From NCBI GenBank assembly GCA_007694005.1, contig RECN01000095.1:61693-125692 (forward strand): DNA of 64,000 nucleotides. Direction: 5' to 3'. The position numbers were made by a program, and so were the translations under genes. Below are positions 36,423 to 45,119 of this stretch, piece after piece; position 1 is the first letter of the stretch, and the number at the start of each line of letters is the position of its first letter. Source of the DNA: Spirochaetaceae bacterium (GTDB lineage: Bacteria; Spirochaetota; Spirochaetia; DSM-27196; SKKC01). The notes beneath the pieces are model-generated. The model ran no database searches. It had not been told where the DNA came from and saw only the letters and a list, made by a program, of their open reading frames with translations.

Positions 36423-38040
36423 TGAAGGTCTGTTCGCGAATGTCGACGTTCCGGTCTGAGGTAATATCCCATTCTCTGAGGACTCCGTTATCATATTGTT
36501 CAATATAGTCATAGATGCCGTCCTGAGTACTGTCAAAGCCAACTATACTGAGAAGCCCGTCGCGGTACTCCTCGAGCACTTCAAAATAACCGTCCCCCAG
36601 GACGTCGCGCAAGACACGTCGTATCACACCGGATTCATAGTAGACCACCGTATCCGTCGTTCCGTCCAGTCGCGAGTCATCCATCCTGAGTACCGTCTGG
36701 CCCCGAAACAGACGTTCAACCGAAACAACCCGCCCGTCATGCTCCGTCTCTCGCAAGTACGCAGTTTCGAGTATGGTATCCCGATCCGGCGTATCAATAT
36801 CAATCCTCGTGGGAAAGCGTGCTGCCGCGTTCAGCGGAATATCGGACCAGAATTCCGCGCCATCGAAAACTCTTACGCGCAGCATTCCAGGCTGTATGGC
36901 CAGTCGTTCTGCACCGTATCGCACCGCTCCAACCTCGGGATACCTGCGATACTCGAAGGTCTGCCCGCTCTGAGGCAGTGCAGCTGCCGTCGGAAGACCG
37001 GTGCGAGGATCAAAGCGAAGCTCAAAGTTAAAGAGTCCGTCGGTGTTTTCATCAATCTGCATGAAGGACAAGCGGCCAGCCTCAAACTCAACGAATAGTG
37101 GCGAACGTCCCGAACGGTCAACATCTACCGGAAAGCGCCCGTCAATATCAGCAACCAGACGTCGCAGGGCTTCGTCCTGCTCCCCGGATGCGACACTCTC
37201 GAGAAAGACCCGGATCGCATAGGGGTCCTCAAGCCCGCCCCGGTCGATAAACACACTCAGTCGTTCAGCATCGCTGAGCCGTGTATCATACACAACAGCG
37301 ATCGGATCGCTTCCACCGGAGACGTCATAGAGGCGCAGCGCCCGTTCCCGATCGCCGATGCCTGCTGCCGTCCGGATATAATGCAGTAAGGCCCGCTGGT
37401 ACAGCTCACTATCAGAGCCTTCATGGACCGAAAGCTCATCAAGAAGCACGGCTCCCGGGGCGGCGTTGCGGAGCACCAGTAATGAAACGAATCTCGGGTC
37501 GTCGGCAAAGACCTGTCGCCCATACTCGGCGATCTGCTCGGCAAGCCGTACATCTCCCATTCCAAAGTACGCTTTGGACCGTAGGAACAGTGCATCAGGA
37601 TCGGGATGATTAGCTTCGGACACAGGCTCTACTACGCCAAGAAGGTCCTCGTAGCGACCTGTCGCAAGGTAGAACCGGCCAAGGAGAAGGTGAGCATCTC
37701 TCCGGCTCGTATGACGGAAATCGCCGTTAGAGAGTGCCCGTTCAAGATACACCATCCCGTGCGCCCGTGGTTCACCCCGCACGCTGCCAAGCACGGCCCG
37801 GAGGTGCAGCGCATCAGTCTGTTCCGGGTCGTACTCGAGCGACAGGCCAACGAGTCGGTCAAACTCTTCGATGTCGGTGGGAAGACCCTCGACAAGTCCT
37901 GCCGCTTCCCGGGCATACAGTCCGGCAATCTGGCGGGAAACCGAATCGCGTGCCAGCACGGTCGGTCCTGATGCAAATGTAACAATGAGCAGGAAGAGAA
38001 TAAATCGACCGGACTGAAGGGTTCGCTTGTTCACAGGCAT
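36328..38040 (-). CDS. Exported TPR-type protein of unknown function
   Basis: 570 residues from ATG 38040, which overlaps the tilS TAA (TAATG); GGAG lies seven bases upstream. The signal peptide is RTLQSGRFILFLLIVTFASG then PTVLA. Residues 30-250 hold helical repeats of the TPR type (LLLGRFYLATGRYEDLLGVV, ALFLRSKAYFGMGDVRLAEQ). From about 300 the protein turns into repeated beta-hairpin modules with acidic turns (IDENTDGLFNFELRFD, DSRLDGTTDTVVYYESGVIR, DSTQDGIYDYIEQYDNGVLR). These resemble toxin_R_bind/EF-hand-like turn repeats. Likely periplasmic or surface. No enzyme motif seen. Confidence 0.78.
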   Translation of the reverse strand: MPVNKRTLQSGRFILFLLIVTFASGPTVLARDSVSRQIAGLYAREAAGLVEGLPTDIEEFDRLVGLSLEYDPEQTDALHLRAVLGSVRGEPRAHGMVYLERALSNGDFRHTSRRDAHLLLGRFYLATGRYEDLLGVVEPVSEANHPDPDALFLRSKAYFGMGDVRLAEQIAEYGRQVFADDPRFVSLLVLRNAAPGAVLLDELSVHEGSDSELYQRALLHYIRTAAGIGDRERALRLYDVSGGSDPIAVVYDTRLSDAERLSVFIDRGGLEDPYAIRVFLESVASGEQDEALRRLVADIDGRFPVDVDRSGRSPLFVEFEAGRLSFMQIDENTDGLFNFELRFDPRTGLPTAAALPQSGQTFEYRRYPEVGAVRYGAERLAIQPGMLRVRVFDGAEFWSDIPLNAAARFPTRIDIDTPDRDTILETAYLRETEHDGRVVSVERLFRGQTVLRMDDSRLDGTTDTVVYYESGVIRRVLRDVLGDGYFEVLEEYRDGLLSIVGFDSTQDGIYDYIEQYDNGVLREWDITSDRNVDIREQTFSDSTRRAEFLQFLEAPAPRIDRLWSILSPIF

Positions 38041-39494
38041 TACGCTGCTCCGGCACCAATACTGACGCTGCATGCACGCTCATGCGGCCGCTCCGGGTGC
38101 GAACGATCAGTATTCGCTGCCGTGAGCACCGGCGTACGACCGTCTGTAAAATCCAGAATAGCGACCGGTGCGTTGACATCTTCCAGAACCATAAACTTCT
38201 CCGGCTCTCGCTCCAGACGCCTCTTGAACGCGGCTCGTGAAACGGCAAACGACGGCCAGTCGCTCAGTACCGCCTCGCGAAAGATGAGCCTTTCCTCCCA
38301 GCGTGCCTGATCAGCCGTGCCCGGTCCGGGACCGCGACATACAAGGTGTGCGGTATCGGACACGAACTGCATCGTCGGAGGCAGAAGCTCGTCCAGGGAG
38401 CGACGGGAGACCTCATCCGGAGCGAGCGATCGTTCCTGCACGGTACAAGAATATCGCGGTTGATCACGACGAACAAGATGCCGAAGCTCACAGACCAGGT
38501 GCGTCCGTGTGAGACGGATCTGCACACCGTGTGCATCAACGGCCCGGAGGGTCTCGGCTTCGGGTTCGACGCCGAGAAGAGGTACAAACATCTCGCTCGG
38601 TAAGCGGTGCGGTACGGACTCAAAGTGATTGCAGGCATCGCGCAGTCGTTCAAGTCGCACCCGTGAAGCGGCTGCGAAGAATCGTGGCCTGTCAATTAAG
38701 ACGCGTTGTTCGCTCAGGGTCATAGGAATAGTATCGGCCGGTTCCCGCACGAGCTCATTGTATGTCTGCCGCAGCTCGCGCGCGGTCCTGCTGACAGCCT
38801 CGCGTATACCCGGTCGCAGCGAAAAAAGATGGGGCATGAGTAGTTTTCTCATACGGTTACGCAGAAACCGGCCACTCCGGTTACTTCTGTCCCGATGAGG
38901 TTTCAGATTTCGGTGTTTCGCGTACTCCATCACGGAAGTGCGGTCAATGAGCAGCATCGGTCGCACGACGAAACAGCCGAAAATCTGGGCTGTATCGGAC
39001 ATCCCGCCGAGCCCTGCAAGCGACGATCCCTGTATCAGACGCATCAGTACCGTTTCCACCTGATCGTCAAGATGGTGTGCGGTGCAGACCGCACATGCAT
39101 TCCGCGCACTCTGAATGTCAGCGAGCATCTCATACCGACGGCGACGTGCCGACGCTTCGACCCCTCCGTGTCCGTTTGAGTCAATCCGTATCGACCGGAT
39201 GTGAAGCGGAACACGGAGTTCTCCTGCAAGCCGCTCGACACTGCGTCGCTCCAGGCGTCGGTGACGGGCAGACTGAAGGCCATGATCCACGTAGGCGAGC
39301 TCGAGCTGAATGAGATTCCGGTGGTGTGTGGAAGCAAGGGCCGTGGCCAGGACCGAACTGTCCGGTCCTCCGGAGCAGGCGACAATCACCCGGGGGACAG
39401 GAGGACGGTGTGCGGGAATCAGGCGAAACAGCTCTCGCTCGACTGTCTGCTCAAGAGGTTCCGCCTGCTCGATCTTACCTGCCGTTGACCTCAT
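38040..39494 (-). CDS. tilS: tRNA(Ile)-lysidine synthase
   Basis: 484 residues. Uses ATP and lysine to convert C34 of the AUA-reading tRNA-Ile to lysidine. The P-loop-like SGGPDS is at 41-46 and HHLDDQVETVLMRLIQGS, the family signature, is near 140-157. A C-terminal substrate-binding region follows (DFTDGRTPVL at the end). The ATG at 39494 lies inside the pth coding end (20-nt overlap), with GAGGA eight bases upstream. It sits in the pth-tilS order known from Borrelia. Confidence 0.94.
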   Translation of the reverse strand: MRSTAGKIEQAEPLEQTVERELFRLIPAHRPPVPRVIVACSGGPDSSVLATALASTHHRNLIQLELAYVDHGLQSARHRRLERRSVERLAGELRVPLHIRSIRIDSNGHGGVEASARRRRYEMLADIQSARNACAVCTAHHLDDQVETVLMRLIQGSSLAGLGGMSDTAQIFGCFVVRPMLLIDRTSVMEYAKHRNLKPHRDRSNRSGRFLRNRMRKLLMPHLFSLRPGIREAVSRTARELRQTYNELVREPADTIPMTLSEQRVLIDRPRFFAAASRVRLERLRDACNHFESVPHRLPSEMFVPLLGVEPEAETLRAVDAHGVQIRLTRTHLVCELRHLVRRDQPRYSCTVQERSLAPDEVSRRSLDELLPPTMQFVSDTAHLVCRGPGPGTADQARWEERLIFREAVLSDWPSFAVSRAAFKRRLEREPEKFMVLEDVNAPVAILDFTDGRTPVLTAANTDRSHPERPHERACSVSIGAGAA

Positions 39495-40041
39495 TCATGA
39501 GTTCCTCAGGACTGCGGGAACACAATGCGAGCACTGTGTTTGCAGCCACCTCTACCGCGTCATCAATCAGAACTCTCTCGTCGCCATCGGGTTCGGAGAG
39601 GACGTGTTCAACCACAGTGCTCCCGGCGCCCGGTCGCCCTATTCCTAGCGCCAGTTTCCAGATATCGTCGGACTGCGCGTGACTGAACACACTGCGCAGC
39701 CCCCGATGGCCACCGTCGCCGCCTCCCCGCTTGAGGCGCACGCTACCCGGTGGCAGATCCATCTGATCGAACACCGCGATGATCATTGGCCTCGTCAGTG
39801 AGTAGCGCCTGCAGATCGACTCAATAACCTCACCGCTGCGATTCATGTACGTCAAGGGCTTCGCGAGCGTCAGGCAGCCATACTTCGCTGCGCTGTAGCG
39901 CCCGAACAGCCGCCTCCGGAACCGGACACCAACGAGACCGTGCAGACGGTCAGCAACAAAAAACCCGGCATTGTGCCGGGTTGAAGCATAGGTCCTGCCG
40001 GGATTGCCCAGACACAACACGAGGACAGGGTGATTGATCAC
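39475..40041 (-). CDS. pth: Peptidyl-tRNA hydrolase
   Basis: 188 residues. Cleaves peptidyl-tRNA released early from ribosomes. The catalytic histidine is H23 in STRHNAGFF; substrate asparagine sits in PLTYMNRSG; the aspartate region reads VFDQMDLPPG; KRGGGDGGHRGLRS matches the family (K..GGhnGLkS), though with D in place of the usual asparagine. Its start overlaps the rplY stop by 4 nt. Confidence 0.95.
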   Translation of the reverse strand: MINHPVLVLCLGNPGRTYASTRHNAGFFVADRLHGLVGVRFRRRLFGRYSAAKYGCLTLAKPLTYMNRSGEVIESICRRYSLTRPMIIAVFDQMDLPPGSVRLKRGGGDGGHRGLRSVFSHAQSDDIWKLALGIGRPGAGSTVVEHVLSEPDGDERVLIDDAVEVAANTVLALCSRSPEELMNEVNGR

Positions 40042-40676
40042 TCCTCGTCTTCTTCCTTTTTGCTGCCATGTGCGGATGGAACCTCGGCGTCGACGTCCTC
40101 TTCGGACTCTTCGTCTTCAGCAACTTCTGCTGCAGGTACGGAACACACAGCGACTATCTGATCACCACTGTTGAGGATGGTAATCCCCTCCGGAGGTACA
40201 ACGTCTGAAATGTGTATGGAGTCACCGATAGCGAGACCTGATACGTCGACAGAAATCGCCTCGACAAGGTCTTTCGGCAGACACTCGATTTCCACTTCAT
40301 AAAGTGGATGTTCGAGAATACCACCCTCCCGGGTTCCCTTGGCGGAACCGGTGATGTGAACCGGAATATGCGTTCGAACGGCTTTACCGAGCTCGATTTC
40401 GTAAAAATCGATGTGCAGCATCTTTCCGGTCAGGATATCTTCCTGGTAGTCCTTAATCAGCACGTCATAGCTCTGTTCCCCGGTATTGAGGGTGATGATC
40501 GTACTCTCAGAGATGTGCCTGAACTTACGCCCGAACTCGACCGCGTCAATCGTGATCGCGACCGGCTCATGATGACCGTAGATGATCCCGGGAATCTTTC
40601 CCGCTTTCCGCAAACGCCGCGCGTTAGAACTCTTCCGTTCGGTGCGAATGCTCGTCTCGAGTGTTTTCTGATCCAT
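40038..40676 (-). CDS. rplY: 50S ribosomal protein L25 (Ctc form)
   Basis: 212 residues, the long Ctc/TL5 form. The N-terminal L25 domain binds 5S rRNA (RTERKSSNARRLRKAGKIPG). The C-terminal TL5 beta-domain follows (VRTHIPVHITGSAKGTREGG), then an acidic tail rich in Glu and Asp. A Shine-Dalgarno AAGGAG lies about 12 bases upstream of ATG 40676. tRNA-Gln and spoVG lie upstream on the same strand and are probably part of the same transcript. Confidence 0.96.
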   Translation of the reverse strand: MDQKTLETSIRTERKSSNARRLRKAGKIPGIIYGHHEPVAITIDAVEFGRKFRHISESTIITLNTGEQSYDVLIKDYQEDILTGKMLHIDFYEIELGKAVRTHIPVHITGSAKGTREGGILEHPLYEVEIECLPKDLVEAISVDVSGLAIGDSIHISDVVPPEGITILNSGDQIVAVCSVPAAEVAEDEESEEDVDAEVPSAHGSKKEEDEE

Positions 40677-40763
40677 AACGATATAATTCTCCTTGAATGT
40701 ACCTGTGCAACAACACGAAGCAGAAAGGCCGTTCCTTTCTGTCCGGTTGCTCGAGGTTCTTAG

Positions 40764-40836
40764 CTGGGACGGCAGGATTCGAACCTGCGAATGCCTGGAT
40801 CAAAACCAGGTGGCTTAACCGCTTGCCGACGTCCCA
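40764..40836 (-). tRNA. tRNA-Gln (anticodon TTG)
   Basis: 73 nt on the minus strand. The acceptor TGGGACG pairs with CGTCCCA. The anticodon stem is CCTGG/CCAGG with loop TTTTGAT, giving TTG. The discriminator is G; CCA is not encoded. It sits between spoVG and rplY without a convincing promoter of its own, so it is likely cut from a shared transcript. Confidence 0.95.
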
Positions 40837-40900
40837 ATAATATCCTATTACAGCCTCGCGTAGCCACTAGCAGGCATGAGATTCTGTAACGATGTACGTT

Positions 40901-41191
40901 CTATTCGTCTATAAGGTCTGCTACGAGACCTTCAGACTCACTTGAGGTCTCGTACGCCTGCAGAATCTTGAACTGCAGATCGTTCCGAAAATCCGAGTGA
41001 ATAGGATGTGCAACATCCTTGTACTCGCCAGTTTTGGTTTTTCTGCTCGGCATAGCAATGAAGACGCCCGTCTTACCTTCGATGACCTTCACGTTGTGAA
41101 CAACAAAACAGTCATCAAAAGTAACCGTAACGTATGCCTTCAGCTTACCTTCGGCAGTGACCCTTCGGACACGTATATCGGTGATATCCAC
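40901..41191 (-). CDS. spoVG: SpoVG, site-specific nucleic-acid-binding regulator
   Basis: 96 residues from GTG 41191, with GGAGG eight bases upstream. SpoVG proteins bind specific DNA and RNA sites; in Borrelia and Staphylococcus they act as regulators. The family core is complete: [39 protein letters not shown] and [12 protein letters not shown] long structured leader precedes it. Confidence 0.95.
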   Translation of the reverse strand: MDITDIRVRRVTAEGKLKAYVTVTFDDCFVVHNVKVIEGKTGVFIAMPSRKTKTGEYKDVAHPIHSDFRNDLQFKILQAYETSSESEGLVADLIDE

Positions 41192-41475
41192 TTTTTCTAC
41201 CTCCGCCTAACGTTTCGAGACCGATAACCGTAAACAAACACCGCCAGTCAGGCGATTACTCTGTCGCCGATCTGTGCCCGCGTTTACAGGCCGTTCTCTC
41301 GATGCCTTACCTGAAGTCACACCAGATCTTCAGGCCTTGTGAAAGCGTTTGTCTCACGTGGTGCCGATATACTTCATGTCCCCCGACAGGAAGAAACGAA
41401 CCAAACGCTTACACAATCGGATGCCATCCGGATGTAGAAATATTGCCAAAGACCAAAATCCGACGTTCGGACAAT
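41192..41475 (-). promoter_or_regulatory. Long structured 5' leader of spoVG
   Basis: About 284 nt from the predicted transcription start (near 41475) to the GTG. No gene is seen here on either strand. Stems: AAGCGTTTG/CAAACGCTT (41410-41402 with 41351-41343, 9 bp), CCTGAAG/CTTCAGG (41334-41328 with 41316-41310, 7 bp), and GGCGA/TCGCC (41268-41264 with 41255-41251). The last can swap for CGCC/GGCG pairing (41254-41251 with 41245-41242), so two states are possible about 50 nt before the start codon. Confidence 0.5.
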
Positions 41476-41481
41476 TTTCGC

Positions 41482-41509
41482 ATTATACTGCATTGAAGCC
41501 ACGTGTCAA
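41482..41509 (-). promoter_or_regulatory. Consensus promoter of spoVG
   Basis: On the minus strand: perfect -35 TTGACA (41509-41504), 16-bp spacer, perfect -10 TATAAT (41487-41482). This is the closest match to the sigma-70 consensus found in the window. It points toward spoVG and probably also drives tRNA-Gln, rplY, pth and tilS. Confidence 0.75.
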
Positions 41510-41572
41510 ACCATGAGCAGGACATTGACGAGGACGATTCAGAGAACTAAAGTTCCCCCTGTGAGGTATGAA

Positions 41573-41827
41573 ATGAACCTTTCGACTGGTAAACCGGACC
41601 CCGATGACGGACTCGACAATGACAGTACCTATGAAGAAACGGACGACTCGGATCTCTTTGACGACGACGAAGACCTCGAAGAAGATGATTTCGACGACGA
41701 CTACTTACCACCGGTGGACGATGACACAGATCCGGAGTTCGACATAGATGATGACTTTCTGGAAGACGATGATGATTACGACGAAACGGATGAGGAAGAC
41801 GACTGGCCCGCCGATGACGCGGACTGA
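41573..41827 (+). CDS. Small, highly acidic protein of unknown function
   Basis: 84 residues from ATG 41573, with GAGG seven bases upstream; an ATG 60 nt earlier is in frame but lacks a Shine-Dalgarno. About half the residues are Asp or Glu (DLEEDDFDDDYLPPVDDD, LEDDDDYDETDEEDDW), with regular aromatic residues. It is probably disordered and could mimic nucleic acid. It is the only plus-strand gene in a long minus-strand block, and its end overlaps rsfS by 52 nt. It could still be a chance frame opposite the rsfS tail, but most of it lies beyond rsfS. Confidence 0.5.
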   Translation: MNLSTGKPDPDDGLDNDSTYEETDDSDLFDDDEDLEEDDFDDDYLPPVDDDTDPEFDIDDDFLEDDDDYDETDEEDDWPADDAD

Positions 41828-42186
41828 AGTTCTTCTCCATACAGTCGGGGGCTGTGAAACCACAAACGCTCAAGGTCGTAGAACTCTCGAATCTCTTTTG
41901 TCATGAGATGAATTACGAACCAGCCCCCGTCCATGACGGTCCAGCCTGAGCCGTCATGACGGCGGTCCGGCATTCGGACTTCCAGCGCTTGACCGTCGCA
42001 ATACCGGTCGATATCGTCCACCAGTCCACGCAGGTATGCCTCGCTGCTTACCGTGGCGATGACGAAATAATCGGCTATCGATGACTGCCCGGCGATGTCG
42101 AGGACCAGAACATCCCCTGCGTTGTGTTCATCGAGCATGCTGGCAAGATCTATCATTTCTTTTTTATTGTCGTACATATCTTCCAT
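41776..42186 (-). CDS. rsfS: Ribosomal silencing factor RsfS (YbeB/Iojap)
   Basis: 136 residues from ATG 42186 (a TTG one codon earlier is also in frame). RsfS binds L14 and blocks subunit joining when nutrients are short. The core reads DVLVLDIAGQSSIADYFVIA, SGWTVMDGGWFVIHLM and REFYDLERLWFHSP. It extends about 20 residues past the usual end as a serine-rich tail (SSAGQSSSSSVSS), encoded opposite the acidic ORF. Its start lies inside the lytR 3' end. Confidence 0.94.
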   Translation of the reverse strand: MEDMYDNKKEMIDLASMLDEHNAGDVLVLDIAGQSSIADYFVIATVSSEAYLRGLVDDIDRYCDGQALEVRMPDRRHDGSGWTVMDGGWFVIHLMTKEIREFYDLERLWFHSPRLYGEELQSASSAGQSSSSSVSS

Positions 42187-43357
42187 CAAAATCCTGTCCG
42201 AGTACTATAGTCACATCAATCTCCTGAGCTGGATCGTCGGAAATCTCGGTCCGTATCCGATCAGCCCGGATAACCCCGGCCACCCGACGAGCCATTCGTT
42301 CATCACCACGGTGATCAATAATTTCGGTAGTACGATAGGTGCTATGCTCAGCGTTTCCGAACTCCCGAACGTCGAATATACCGAGACCCTGAAACAGCTC
42401 CCGGGTTCTACGCGCAAGCCCGTTGACTTCGGTCCCATTCAATATCTGCAGCACAATCACATCCCTGTCACCGGCAATCTGCTCGACACTGCGAAGACTC
42501 TCGCTGACCTGATTGACGGTCTCCCTGAGCCACTGGCCTTCGAAATGAGGAAACAGAAGCAGACGCGGCTCCCCGGTGACCTCGACGCTGCGGTACGTTC
42601 CTATGATCCTCTGCCGGATCACGCGATCGATATCGACCCGTGACAGCTGTTCAGTAAGTGAGGCGAGAGCGCGGGCATCGAGATTCGTCCGAGTCGTTTC
42701 GTTGAGCACCTGCAGCCCTCTATCGCTCTGAATCAGATGAATCGACCGGGTGATTGCGTGAATCAAAGCCTCAGTGAAACTCTGCCGGCGTCCACCGGTA
42801 TCAACCGGGCGCTCATCGAGACGCTCATACGATAGATGAGTAAGCGCTTTCGGTCCCTCAAGCCTGACGTTCCCGGCAGGCAGCAGGACAGGATCAGGAG
42901 TTTCGAAGTCCTCAATGGATTCGCCCAGAAACAGTTCCAGGCCTCCGAGGAAATCAACGAGCGTCTCAATATCGGAGCGACTCCAGTGCAGATAGATCGA
43001 AATATCAAGCGACATCAGTTCGGAAATCTGCCTGAGATACGGACCGGTGCCTTCTAGGCGAAACAGCTCGTCGATACGGTCAGTCCTGCCGAGCCGCGTC
43101 ATGACTGCACCGGTCTCTCCGGGAACGTCAAAGATCGCCGCCCGATCGGTTGTCGTGTCGTAGATTAGCACCTGCGTGAGCAGCGGTGTCTCACCTTCAT
43201 CTCCGATGATCAGCAGAAACGGTATCTGCTCACCGCGACTCGCCATATCCGAAATCGCGTCTCCCCGCACCTGAAGATACACGTAGTAGAAGGTGCCTCC
43301 GAGAAGCGCAAGAATCAGAAGCAGAAAGACAATGGATGTATCAATATGTGCTCTCAT
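42164..43357 (-). CDS. LytR-CpsA-Psr family protein with LytR C-terminal domain
   Basis: 397 residues from ATG 43357 (AAGGA nine bases upstream). An N-terminal membrane anchor (VFLLLILALLGGTFYYVYL) puts the rest outside the cytoplasm. The LCP-like domain spans about 45-260 (GDEGETPLLTQVLIYDTTTD, LSYERLDERPVDTGGRRQSF). LCP enzymes attach glycopolymers to peptidoglycan; here the catalytic arginines are only partly recognisable. The C-terminal LytR_C domain starts with VIVLQILNGTEVNGLARR (about 300-390). Lies between nadD and rsfS, the order known from Borrelia. Confidence 0.87.
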   Translation of the reverse strand: MRAHIDTSIVFLLLILALLGGTFYYVYLQVRGDAISDMASRGEQIPFLLIIGDEGETPLLTQVLIYDTTTDRAAIFDVPGETGAVMTRLGRTDRIDELFRLEGTGPYLRQISELMSLDISIYLHWSRSDIETLVDFLGGLELFLGESIEDFETPDPVLLPAGNVRLEGPKALTHLSYERLDERPVDTGGRRQSFTEALIHAITRSIHLIQSDRGLQVLNETTRTNLDARALASLTEQLSRVDIDRVIRQRIIGTYRSVEVTGEPRLLLFPHFEGQWLRETVNQVSESLRSVEQIAGDRDVIVLQILNGTEVNGLARRTRELFQGLGIFDVREFGNAEHSTYRTTEIIDHRGDERMARRVAGVIRADRIRTEISDDPAQEIDVTIVLGQDFDGRYVRQ

Positions 43358-43435
43358 CAATCAACGTCCTTTCGTTGACGAAGTCTACCGGGCAAGTCTT
43401 TACACGGCAAGACACTGAATATCGCGCGCAGAGCC

Positions 43436-44062
43436 TCATTGGAACGAATACAGGCCCTGGTCATGGATAATCCTGTTCGCAGACTCTGGAAGCAGATCCC
43501 GATACCGAGAGCCGCGTGCGATCCGGTTCCGAACGCTGCTTGACGAAATCGACAGCGGAATATGATCGATTACTTCTGCACGCTCTATAGCTGAGCGCAA
43601 TTGCGAAGGATACGCCTGCAGTTGTTTCGAATCCAGCACGGCACGAGGATCGTCACCGTCGGGATGGCGCGTCAGGAGCAGCGTTACCAGGGTAAGAAGG
43701 TCACTCCAGTCTTTCCACGTGGTAAAACCGGGTAGCAGATCCGTTCCTATGATTAGCCCGACTCGCGCATCGCCGCTCAGTTCCTTCCTGACCCGCTCTA
43801 CGGTCGGGCAGGTATACGAAGGGCCAGACTCGCCCAACTCCCAGTCAAGCACGCTCAAACCAGGCCGATCTGCAACGGACTGCGACAGCATCGCCAGCCG
43901 CTGCTGCCCGTCCGCACCACCACTCAGCTTCTTGTGAGGAGGCATTCCCGCCGGAACGAAATACACGTGGTCAACCCATGGAATCAATAGAGCGGAATCA
44001 GCAACGTGGAGATGGCCTATGTGTACCGGGTCGAACGACCCTCCAAAGACAGCAACACCCAT
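43436..44062 (-). CDS. nadD: Nicotinate-nucleotide adenylyltransferase
   Basis: 208 residues. Joins nicotinate mononucleotide and ATP to form deamido-NAD in NAD synthesis. The (H/T)xGH-type motif appears as GGSFDPVHIGHLHVA near the N-terminus; GTDLLPGFTTWKDWSDLL and the C-terminal ISSSSVRNRIARG (ISSTxIR type) complete the family. Starts 4 nt after the obg stop, so the two are coupled. Confidence 0.95.
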   Translation of the reverse strand: MGVAVFGGSFDPVHIGHLHVADSALLIPWVDHVYFVPAGMPPHKKLSGGADGQQRLAMLSQSVADRPGLSVLDWELGESGPSYTCPTVERVRKELSGDARVGLIIGTDLLPGFTTWKDWSDLLTLVTLLLTRHPDGDDPRAVLDSKQLQAYPSQLRSAIERAEVIDHIPLSISSSSVRNRIARGSRYRDLLPESANRIIHDQGLYSFQ

Positions 44063-44066
44063 CGGA

Positions 44067-45056
44067 TCACGTGTCCCGATCGGCGTGCACGAACTCCACC
44101 ATTCGGGCCGTCAGATCCCGGAGGCCGTCGCGCGTGGCTACGCTGACACAAAACACGTCGTCGTCGGGAAACGAATCCCGCAGTTGTCTGCACGCCGCTT
44201 CCTCCGAAATATCTGTTTTATTCCCGACCAGGATGCGCTGGCGGTCGGCAAGGCCGTCCCCGTATCGCTGAAGCTCCCGTTCGAGCAGTTTTACCGTTTC
44301 TGCCGGATCACCGTCAGACAGATCGATCAGGTAGATTATCCGCTGTGCCCGGGAGATGTGCTTGAGAAACTTCGTCCCAAGACCGTGGCCTTCGGCTGCC
44401 CCTTCTATGATGCCGGGTATGTCAGCCAGAACAATGTCACGCTCCGCGTAGCGAACCACGCCGAGTTGTGGCGTCAGAGTCGTAAAGGGGTACGAGGCGA
44501 TGCGGGGTTTTGCATTGCTCAGCGCGGAAAGAAGACTCGACTTGCCGGCATTCGGCAGTCCAAGAAGTCCAATGTCCGCCATGAGGCGCAGCTCGATGCG
44601 GCAGTTCATGGACGTACCTGCCTCACCTTTCTGCGAAAAACGTGGTGCCTGGTGACGGGCAGTTGCGAAATGAGCGTTTCCCTTACCCCCACGGCCCCCT
44701 TCGAGCAGAAGGACGGACTCTTCTTTGGCGAAGTCGACCACCGTCTGTCCGGTATCGAGGTCAATAAGGACTGTACCCGGTGGAACGTCGACGATAAGGT
44801 CCTCGCCGTCGGCACCGTGTCTGTTCCGCTTCTGTCCGGCGCGCCCATCTGGAGCCGATAGACGGTCTTTTCCGACAAGGTGCACAAGGGTTCTCAGGTC
44901 TCGTCGCTGGTTAATGCGAACAGAACCGCCCTTCCCGCCGTCGCCTCCGTCAGGGCCGCCCCTTGGGACGTACTTCTCCCTTCGGAAGCTTACCGCTCCT
45001 GCTCCTCCGTGACCGGATGACAATGTCAGATTTACTTCATCTACGAAAGAACTCAT
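44067..45056 (-). CDS. obg: GTPase Obg
   Basis: 329 residues. Glycine-rich Obg domain (SSGHGGAGAVSFRREKYVPR, GGPDGGDGGKGGSV) followed by the G domain with GLPNAGKSSLLSAL, DIPGIIEGAAEGHGLGTKFL and NKTD. No extra C-terminal OCT domain, like other short Obg proteins. Acts in late 50S assembly and stress control, in line with its place after rpmA. Confidence 0.96.
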   Translation of the reverse strand: MSSFVDEVNLTLSSGHGGAGAVSFRREKYVPRGGPDGGDGGKGGSVRINQRRDLRTLVHLVGKDRLSAPDGRAGQKRNRHGADGEDLIVDVPPGTVLIDLDTGQTVVDFAKEESVLLLEGGRGGKGNAHFATARHQAPRFSQKGEAGTSMNCRIELRLMADIGLLGLPNAGKSSLLSALSNAKPRIASYPFTTLTPQLGVVRYAERDIVLADIPGIIEGAAEGHGLGTKFLKHISRAQRIIYLIDLSDGDPAETVKLLERELQRYGDGLADRQRILVGNKTDISEEAACRQLRDSFPDDDVFCVSVATRDGLRDLTARMVEFVHADRDT

Positions 45057-45119
45057 GTAAGCACCATTTTACCATACAGCATCAACGGCGCGCATCGCCT
45101 TTCGCGATGATGACGGTCG

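Noticed and set aside
34422..36542. Taking the whole 709-codon frame as the protease
   Set aside because: The first 60 codons lie inside the upstream TPR gene and would place more than 50 residues before the lipoprotein signal.
41484..41489. Plus-strand -10 TATACT upstream of the acidic ORF
   Set aside because: No -35 at a suitable distance; the same bases form the far better minus-strand TATAAT of spoVG.
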